Source of the DNA: Hoylesella enoeca JCM 12259
GTDB lineage: Bacteria; Bacteroidota; Bacteroidia; Bacteroidales; Bacteroidaceae
Length of the DNA stretch: 64,000 nt
Reading direction: 5' to 3'
NCBI RefSeq assembly: GCF_000613405.1
Contig: NZ_BAIX01000001.1
Span: forward strand, 62,001-126,000
The notes beneath the pieces were generated by a model. The model did not search any database and was not told where the DNA came from. It saw only the letters and a list, made by a program, of their open reading frames with translations. This document shows positions 58,801 through 64,000 of this stretch, piece by piece; position 1 is the first letter of the stretch, and every line of letters begins with the position of its first letter. A program made the position numbers and the translations under genes.

Positions 58801-59382
58801 GTCGCTCAACTACGAGACGAAAGCGGGCTGAACGTCAGCGGCAGCAGCATCGGGCACGACTTGCAGCTGACTATCGACGGACTGGCCGCGCAAAGCTATG
58901 TGTTGAACGACCGCTTTACATACGATTTCAATTCATATACCGCCGGATCAGTGGCTTTCAACATACCGATGCTGACACCGGGAAAGCACGAACTCACGTT
59001 CAAAGCGTGGGATGTGCTGAACAACTCATCGACAACACGCCTCTCATTCACGGTCGTAGAAGGTCTCGAACCGTCGCTTTTCAGCATCGGATGCACTGAA
59101 AACCCGGCCTCAACGACCACCGGTTTCATCATCAATCACGACCGAACGGGTAGCGAAATAGATGTACTCATCGAGGTGTTCGACCTCAACGGCTGCCCGC
59201 TTTGGACCCACCAAGAGCGCGGTGTGAGCACTTCGGGCACCTATACCGTGCCTTGGAATCTGACCGCCGACAACGGAAACCGGCTCGAAACGGGTGTTTA
59301 TCTCTACCGCGTAAGCATCGCCTGCAACGGCAGTCATTACGTTTCCAAAGCCCGAAAACTAATCATTACGAGCAATAAATAG
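55822..59382 (+). CDS. porU: Type IX secretion system sortase PorU
   Basis: 1186 residues. It has a signal peptide (RHLCISLLLLLCTQMQGQ), an N-terminal beta-rich part, and a gingipain-like C25 protease domain with His691 in DYAGHGRED and Cys724 in TASCDIMPF. A C-terminal part ends in an FDLNGCPLW...GVYLYRV-type domain resembling a T9SS C-terminal signal. PorU removes that signal from cargo proteins at the cell surface and joins them to anionic LPS. porV, its partner, follows after 41 bases. No cargo gene is recognised in the window. Confidence 0.94.
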   Translation: MRIIRHLCISLLLLLCTQMQGQEFVNLAAKDVRIEGRLPYFTRSFALGDQFKDSVYTVRIRYPEFTEMPIAEVKKLRMLTDSVLPAFPRINRRIVVDRKRGALEVNFCPLVHRNGKWLILSSFMISIEARRKKSSAVQAKAITRSPKSSLPYADHSVLASGRWAKIRVKDNGVHRLTDEVIRRAGFTHPEKVKIYGYGGHLQNEILTANDLTEYDDLKEIPTCIVGGQRLFYGRGTVSWADRKTTIRTRNPYSDYGYYFITESDAAPLTVDSTVFLASFYPSAADYHILHEVDNYAWYQGGRNLFEDIPIAKGTSHTFNVKAPGHQSRGVLSVAVTAGTTSEAVITCNGTRIGTASMTWTDSEADTYEKGKEAVVTLPVDNLTPDNAVTVSTTAGGPVRLDYISITFDTPKPAPRLAVDAFPAAEYVHNITPQDRHADAACDMVIIIPTSQKLLEQARRLAAFHERHDGLRVRIVPADELLNEFSSGTPDANAYRRYLKMLYDRAEKAEDLPRYLLLFGDCAWDNRMNTAHWAAAKPEDYLLCYESENSFNKVSCYVDDGFFCLLDDGEGGDLQQTDKQDVAVGRFPVVDPDDAKTLVDKTIAYASNANAGPWQNTLLFMGDDGNANLHMKDADDAAEQAATGHPGYVVRKMMWDAYRRESSSTGFTYPDVERTIKQQQTDGALIMDYAGHGREDVISHESVLKLTDFERFTNKNLPLWITASCDIMPFDGAVPTIGEAAILNKRGGAVAFYGTTRTVYADRNRVINMAFLRYVLGKKDGKPIPIGEAQRLAKNELITTEQDLTTNKLQYALLGDPALALNQPTLRAVIDSVNDVPTASATAIARLRAGTVATVKGHIEGISNFQGIVTALVRDKRELITCRLNDNSKSGAFSPFTYHDRTRTIFNGSDSVRGSRFTFSFAIPKDIDYTEGTGLINVYAVNTGRTMTAHGSSDRFLIGGSGISSTDSIGPAIYCYLNSPSFTNGGKVNSTPYFVAQLRDESGLNVSGSSIGHDLQLTIDGLAAQSYVLNDRFTYDFNSYTAGSVAFNIPMLTPGKHELTFKAWDVLNNSSTTRLSFTVVEGLEPSLFSIGCTENPASTTTGFIINHDRTGSEIDVLIEVFDLNGCPLWTHQERGVSTSGTYTVPWNLTADNGNRLETGVYLYRVSIACNGSHYVSKARKLIITSNK

Positions 59383-59423
59383 CCCAATGACAACGTTTCA
59401 TTATTAAAATCATTGACCGAAGA

Positions 59424-60596
59424 ATGAACAAACTGACAAGAATAGCCCTGCTCTCGCTGCTCTGTACAGCGTCGATTATAATACGGGCACAGGACAAACC
59501 GCGGATGTTCAACCCCGTTTACTATTCCGTTACCTCGCAGATGATTGCTCCGGATGCCCGTGCCGCTGGTATGGGTGATGTCGGAGCAGCCACCGATCCG
59601 GATGTAAATTCACAATATTGGAATCCCGCCAAGTACCCGTTTAACATCTCACGGGCCGGCGTTTCACTGAATTATACGCCTTGGCTGCGGCAATTGGTCA
59701 CCGATATTTACCTTGCCTATCTCGCAGGCTATTATCGAATCGGCAATTATTCGGCCGTTTCAAGCTCACTAAGATACTTCTCTCTCGGCGAGGTTGAGAC
59801 CAACAAGCCCGGCACAGCAGCAATGACCATACGCCCGTATGAGATGTCTTTCGATGTGGCTTACTCCATTATGCTGAGTGAGAAATTGTCGATTGCGGCC
59901 GGTGTGCGGTGGATCTATTCCGATCTGACATACAGTTACAGCGAGGAAACAAGTCTGGGATCGGCCTTTGCAGCTGATTTGGGACTCTATTACCAGACCT
60001 ATCCCATGCTCGGAGCGCGTGAATGCCAGTTGGGCTTGGGCCTGAACATCTCGAATATCGGCAGCAAAATCAATATGGGTAACGATGACAACAGCGACTT
60101 TATACCCACAAACCTGCGCTTGGGAGGTGCTTTGATAATTCCCATTGACAATTACAACCGGCTCACTTTGGCTGCCGATGCTAACAAATTGCTTGTTCCC
60201 ACCAAACCGAAACAGCAAGACGGCGAAACCACGCAGGCTTACCAAGACCGCCTTCAACGCGATTACTACGACGTTTCGAGCATCAGCGGCATCTTCAAGA
60301 GTTTCAGCGACGCTCCCGGAGGATTCAAAGAAGAGATGCAAGAGGTACAATGGAGCATCGGAGCAGAATATATTTACAATGACAAATTCAGTCTGCGAGC
60401 CGGCTATCACAATGAAAGCGCCAACAAAGGAGATCTTAAATACTTTACCGTCGGTGCCGGATTCAAGATGAATGTGTTCTCTTTGGATGCGGGATATGTC
60501 ATTGCCACGACCAAGAGTAATCCACTCGACCAGACCCTCCGCTTCTCTCTTACCTTCGATATGGATGGTATCAAGGATCTGTTTCGGCGCAAATGA
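59424..60596 (+). CDS. porV: Type IX secretion outer-membrane protein PorV (LptO)
   Basis: 390 residues with a signal peptide (RIALLSLLCTASIIIRAQ) and a FadL-like barrel: APDARAAGMGDVGAATDPD and QYWNPAKYPF at the N-terminus are diagnostic for PorV. It takes cargo from the translocon and delivers it to PorU. The gene order porU-porV is the common one in Bacteroidales. Confidence 0.94.
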   Translation: MNKLTRIALLSLLCTASIIIRAQDKPRMFNPVYYSVTSQMIAPDARAAGMGDVGAATDPDVNSQYWNPAKYPFNISRAGVSLNYTPWLRQLVTDIYLAYLAGYYRIGNYSAVSSSLRYFSLGEVETNKPGTAAMTIRPYEMSFDVAYSIMLSEKLSIAAGVRWIYSDLTYSYSEETSLGSAFAADLGLYYQTYPMLGARECQLGLGLNISNIGSKINMGNDDNSDFIPTNLRLGGALIIPIDNYNRLTLAADANKLLVPTKPKQQDGETTQAYQDRLQRDYYDVSSISGIFKSFSDAPGGFKEEMQEVQWSIGAEYIYNDKFSLRAGYHNESANKGDLKYFTVGAGFKMNVFSLDAGYVIATTKSNPLDQTLRFSLTFDMDGIKDLFRRK

Positions 60597-60599
60597 ACA

Positions 60600-60705
60600 G
60601 GGAATTGATAGTTGATAATTAAGAATTGAGAATTCATTCAATTCCCGATTATCAATGAATACGGTTCCTAATTATCAGTTCTCAATTATTAATTTTCAAT
60701 TACCA
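60600..60705. repeat. AT-rich CAATT/GAATT repeat between porV and ispF
   Basis: Iterations of AATTGAGAATTC, ATTATCAATG and TTCTCAATTATTAATTTTC fill this gap up to the ispF ATG. They stay open in the ispF frame, giving an artificial N-terminal extension (PNYQFSIINFQLP) from 60655. Similar words occur at 4013-4045 and 48604-48632. Confidence 0.45.
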
Positions 60706-61188
60706 ATGATTCGAGTAGGCTTTGGATACGATGTCCACCGTTTGGTAGAAGGCCGCGATTTATGGCTTGGCGGCATCAAGATAGACCACAGTTCGGGTCT
60801 GTTAGGCCACAGTGACGCCGACGTTTTGCTGCACGCCATCTGCGATGCGATGCTCGGTGCGGCCAATATGCGTGATATAGGATACCACTTTCCGGACACT
60901 TCTGCCGACACATTAAATATGGACAGCAAGGTGATTCTGCGTAAAACAGTAGCTTTGATTGCATCGAAAGGTTACCGTCTCGGCAATATCGACGCCACCG
61001 TTTGTGCCGAACGCCCCAAGCTAAATCCGCATATCCCGGCAATGCAACAATGTATTGCCGACATCATCGGCACCGATCCCGACAACGTTTCCATCAAAGC
61101 CACCACCAACGAGCACCTCGATGCCATTGGCAAAGAGGAAGGAATAGCGGCCTATGCAGTCGTGTTGATAGAGCGGATTGAGTATTGA
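60706..61188 (+). CDS. ispF: 2-C-methyl-D-erythritol 2,4-cyclodiphosphate synthase
   Basis: 160 residues, complete: RVGFGYDVHRLVEGRDLWLGG with the metal ligands Asp and His, GHSDADVLLHAICDAMLGA, and TTNEHLDAIGKEEGIAAYA. It is a step of the MEP isoprenoid pathway. ATG 60706 is chosen because sequence upstream of it is repeat-derived; the longer in-frame start at 60655 cannot be excluded. Confidence 0.95.
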   Translation: MIRVGFGYDVHRLVEGRDLWLGGIKIDHSSGLLGHSDADVLLHAICDAMLGAANMRDIGYHFPDTSADTLNMDSKVILRKTVALIASKGYRLGNIDATVCAERPKLNPHIPAMQQCIADIIGTDPDNVSIKATTNEHLDAIGKEEGIAAYAVVLIERIEY

Positions 61189-61224
61189 GAATCGCTGACG
61201 GATTATTTATAATTTTGTTCTTTC

Positions 61225-62235
61225 ATGTGTTGTGCAATGGAAAATCAAGTGAAAGTAGACGAGATGTATATGCGTCGGTGTTTGCAATTGGCGCGAAACG
61301 GACTGCTGACAGCTCGACCTAATCCGATGGTTGGGGCTGTTATCGTGAGCGATAAAGGGCGAATCATCGGCGAAGGATATCACATTCGGCCTGGCGAAGG
61401 GCACGCCGAAGTCAACGCTTTTGCGTCAGTGAGGGCCGAAGACGAGCCTTTACTGACACAATCGACCGTCTATGTGAGTCTCGAACCGTGCTCGCACTAT
61501 GGCAAAACGCCGCCTTGTGCTGACCTGATTGTGCAGAAAGGTGTACGAAGAGTGGTCTGCGGGTGTGTCGATCCGTTTGCAAAAGTACAGGGAAGGGGTA
61601 TTAAACGCATTCGCGAAGCAGGTATCGAGGTGACTGTCGGGGTATTGGAAAGGGAATGTTTGCAGCTCAATAGACGTTTTATAACAGTCAATACGCAACA
61701 TCGTCCGTATGTCATCTTGAAGTGGGCACAGACTTCCAACGGCTTCATAGACGACAACTTACGGCCCATTGTGCTCTCGACGCCATTCACCCGAATGTTA
61801 GTTCATAAGCTGAGAGCCGAAAGCGACGCCATCCTTGTGGGCCGGATTACCGACGAAAGAGAGCATCCGCGCCTGGATGTACGCGATTGGTGGGGGCAGA
61901 ATCCATTGCGTTTGGTACTTGATCACAGGCTTTTGTTGTCCGAGCTGATGGCCGATCTCTATGTGCGCGGCGTGCAATCGCTCCTCGTAGAGGGCGGTGC
62001 TGCTACGCATCGGAGTTTTATCGAGGCTGAGTTATGGGATGAAATTCGAGTAGAAACGGCATCTTTCACTGTGCAAACAGGTACAAAAGCCCCTGCGATT
62101 CCGGGTGAAGCACAACTTGAAAGTCGGCAAATCTTTTCGAATTTTGAAGTTGACAAGTTAGCAAGTAGACGAGTGAATGAGGGTGGAAGTAAGTTAATGG
62201 AAGTCAATATAATTGATGTTTATCGGCACAGATGA
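61225..62235 (+). CDS. ribD: Bifunctional riboflavin biosynthesis deaminase/reductase
   Basis: About 336 residues. The N-terminal deaminase has HAEVNAF and the zinc site EPCSHYGKTPPCADL. The C-terminal reductase has KWAQTSNGFIDD, AESDAILVGRIT and LLVEGGAATHRSF. It performs steps 2 and 3 of riboflavin synthesis. ATG 61237 is an alternative start. The last 30 or so residues (VDKLASRRVNEGGSKLMEVN) come from DNA resembling the purine-rich repeat at 13289-13395, so the C-terminus may have been rewritten by repeat spread. It ends two bases from the convergent RNase H gene. Confidence 0.92.
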   Translation: MCCAMENQVKVDEMYMRRCLQLARNGLLTARPNPMVGAVIVSDKGRIIGEGYHIRPGEGHAEVNAFASVRAEDEPLLTQSTVYVSLEPCSHYGKTPPCADLIVQKGVRRVVCGCVDPFAKVQGRGIKRIREAGIEVTVGVLERECLQLNRRFITVNTQHRPYVILKWAQTSNGFIDDNLRPIVLSTPFTRMLVHKLRAESDAILVGRITDEREHPRLDVRDWWGQNPLRLVLDHRLLLSELMADLYVRGVQSLLVEGGAATHRSFIEAELWDEIRVETASFTVQTGTKAPAIPGEAQLESRQIFSNFEVDKLASRRVNEGGSKLMEVNIIDVYRHR

Positions 62236-62237
62236 AT

Positions 62238-62699
62238 TTATTTGCGACCGAAGTCGGCCGGAATCTCCCCCCATTTTTTTGTTTCCCATTTGATAATGGG
62301 CGTCTTGACGATGTGCGTTTTCAGCCATTGCTCGGCGCGGGCAATGACTGCGAAGAGCGCTTCTGTTTGTGAATCGCGCTTTAATTTGGTTTTACATTGC
62401 TTCTTCTTAACCCATAAAATGGCGTTGTAAGAGTCGCTGTAAATCACCCGATTGGTGATATTCTGCTTCTCTAAAAGGGCCAGTGCGTGGACAATTGCAA
62501 GAAATTCGCCGATGTTGTTGGTGCCTTTCACAGGACCGAAATGAAAGAGTTGCGTACCCGTTTGCAAGTCAATGCCCTGGTATTCCATCGGTCCGGGATT
62601 TCCGGAGCAGGCTGCATCCACAGCGATAGCAGCTGCCTTGACTTCCAAAGGCAATGGAAGCACGGTATCGTGGCGGGTTTCCGGTGGATTGTGCAGCAT
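62238..62699 (-). CDS. Ribonuclease H family protein, N-terminally short
   Basis: 153 residues. The RNase H core has AVDAACSGNPGPMEYQG (first Asp), GTNNIGEFLAIVHALALL (Glu), IYSDSYNAILWVK (Asp) and a WGEIPADFGRK C-terminus. As I recall, Bacteroidetes relatives usually begin with a viroplasmin-like RNA:DNA-binding domain of about 50 residues; here the upstream region runs directly into argS, and that domain is absent or hidden by another frame error. The exact start is uncertain. Confidence 0.75.
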   Translation of the reverse strand: MLHNPPETRHDTVLPLPLEVKAAAIAVDAACSGNPGPMEYQGIDLQTGTQLFHFGPVKGTNNIGEFLAIVHALALLEKQNITNRVIYSDSYNAILWVKKKQCKTKLKRDSQTEALFAVIARAEQWLKTHIVKTPIIKWETKKWGEIPADFGRK

Positions 62700-62735
62700 C
62701 TGTTGGTACAGTAGATAATGTGAGTTCGGGATGGC

Positions 62736-64000
62736 TTACATACGCTCCGGAACCTCGATTCCTAACAAACGCATACCGTTTTTGATGATTTTGCTACATT
62801 CTTTGCCAATACCAGGCGTACTATTTTCTGTTTTTCGTCCTCTGCATTGAGGATACTGTAATCGTGATAGAATTGATTGAACTCTTTCGTTAGCTCGTAA
62901 CAGTAGTTCGCAATGCCGCTGGGACTGTAATCTTTACCTGCTTGCAGCACCACCGAAGCATATTCGTTCATCTTCTGAATGAGTTCAATCTCCTTGTCAT
63001 TGATAGGCATATCACCGGCAAGCGACGTCGGAACAGACTGCCCTTCGGCGTCGGCCTTGCGCAGAATACTACGGATTCGGGCATAGGTATACTGAATGAA
63101 CGGACCCGTATTGCCGTTGAAGTCGATGCTTTCAGCGGGATTAAACAACATATTCTTGCGTGCATCGACTTTCAAAATGAAATATTTCAGGGCGCCGAGA
63201 CCCACGATTCGGGCAATGTTATTGCGCTCTTCATCGCTCATATCGGCAAATTTTCCTAACTCTTCGCTCGTCTTCCGTGCATCGGAAATCATCTCTTCAA
63301 TCAGCTCATCGGCATCAACTACAGTGCCTTCGCGGCTTTTCATTTTGCCGTTGGGTAGTTCCACCATTCCGTAAGAGAAGTGAACGAGGTCTTTTCCCCA
63401 CTCGAATCCAAAGCGGTCTAACAGCAAAGAGAGTACCTGGAAATGGTAATTCTGCTCGTTTCCGACGACATAAATCATCTTATGAAGTGCCGGATAGTCT
63501 TTGAAACGTAAAGCTGCCGTACCGATATCTTGCGTCATATAGACGCTCGTTCCATCCGAACGGAGAAGCAATTTTTGGTCTAATCCGTCGCCGGTAAGGT
63601 CTGCCCAGACGCTGTTGTCGGCTTTTCGGAAGAAGAGTCCTTGCTTTAAGCCCTCTTCTACCTTTGCTTTCCCGACAAGATACGTGTCCGATTCGTAGTA
63701 GATTTTATCGAAACCGACGCCCAAAGCCTTGTAAGTCTCGTCGAAACCGGCATAAACCCAGTCGTTCATCCGCTTCCAGAGAGCCCGTACTTCGGGGTCG
63801 CCCTGCTCCCATTTCACCAACATTTCGTGGGCTTCTTTCATCAGCGGCGCTTCCTCTTTGGCTTTTGTTTCGGCCGCTTCTTCGGTCATTCCCTCGCCGA
63901 TGAATTGTTTTTTGAGTTGCGAAATCTCATCACGGTAATGCTGATCAAAGGCCACATAATAGTCGCCTATCAGATGATCGCCTTTCTTTCCGCTCGTTTC
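62736..64000 (-). CDS. argS: Arginyl-tRNA synthetase (partial, one frameshift)
   Basis: The C-terminal two thirds of a class I synthetase: DGTSVYMTQDIGTA, VVGNEQNYHFQVL, the KMSK-equivalent GKMKSREGTVVDADEL, and anticodon-binding FNGNTGPFIQYTYARIRSIL. The reading continues in frame past the window end (LIGDYYVAFDQHYRD). The frame breaks in the T run at 62789-62792: one extra base restores KNVAKIIKNGMRLLGIEVPERM and a stop at 62736. The enzyme is essential, so this is almost surely a base error. Confidence 0.93.

Noticed and set aside
60655..60705. N-terminal extension of IspF
   Set aside because: The extra residues come from an AT-rich repeat, and IspF normally begins at the residues encoded from 60706.

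Overview
The window looks like chromosome from an anaerobic Bacteroidales bacterium, most likely Prevotellaceae. Supporting signs are the -7 box TAnnTTTG upstream of most transcription units (several with a -33 TTTG 19-20 bases before it), the type IX secretion genes porU and porV, a glycine-lipid acyltransferase pair (glsA/glsB), a viroplasmin-type RNase H, and many AT-rich intergenic repeats. The genus is inference; there is no rRNA.

Layout. 1-1823 (minus): partial helix-hairpin-helix/outer-membrane barrel protein. 1987-3809: glsA-glsB. 4306-28132: a roughly 24-kb aryl-polyene/flexirubin-type cluster, all on the plus strand, mostly with overlapping or abutting genes. It holds a tyrosine ammonia-lyase, ketoreductase, three ketosynthases (two fused to a second ketosynthase-like domain), two acyl carrier proteins, two hotdog dehydratase-like proteins, a thioesterase, methyltransferase, three acyltransferases (one fused to a GT2 glycosyltransferase), two FAD oxidoreductases, a small multidrug-type transporter, a LolA-like carrier, exported small proteins, an alpha/beta hydrolase, a CoA-ligase-like adenylating enzyme and an RND/MMPL exporter. 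28360-38150 is housekeeping: serB, lipA, a metal P-type ATPase, a second HhH protein, prmC, recX, comF-like, pyrE, a SRPBCC protein and a Rieske-like lipoprotein. Then tRNA-Gly and tRNA-Leu, two lipoproteins and yifB. 43187-47564 is a surface-polysaccharide segment (LicD, IspD/TarI-like, SDR epimerase, FHxKG-type protein, GT11 fucosyltransferase). 47567-51158 (minus) is nrdB-nrdA. 51767-54718 is rplM-rpsI-rpsB-tsf. 55111-62235 holds a FAH-family gene, porU, porV, ispF and ribD; an RNase H gene and argS follow on the minus strand.

Likely logic of the cluster: tyrosine is deaminated to 4-coumarate, activated by the ligase, loaded on an ACP, extended and reduced by the ketosynthases, FabG and hotdog proteins into an aryl polyene, methylated, esterified by the acyltransferases and moved to the outer membrane by the MMPL exporter and LolA-like protein. 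No dialkylresorcinol (DarA/DarB) genes are visible, so a free or lipid-linked aryl polyene is a better guess than a full flexirubin.

Two features stand out at DNA level. First, intergenic gaps carry arrays of degenerate units repeating at exactly 22 bases, each a 15-16-base dyad around TAAC-N-GTTA plus a 6-7-base linker (GCGTGC or its complement). The same phase also appears inside two genes, and two further 22-base arrays have a different core sequence. Second, 18 apparent frameshifts split well-conserved genes, including argS, nrdA and prmC. Most are explained by one base missing from a short homopolymer, so they look like consensus errors; I annotate such genes as single spans and give the break point.
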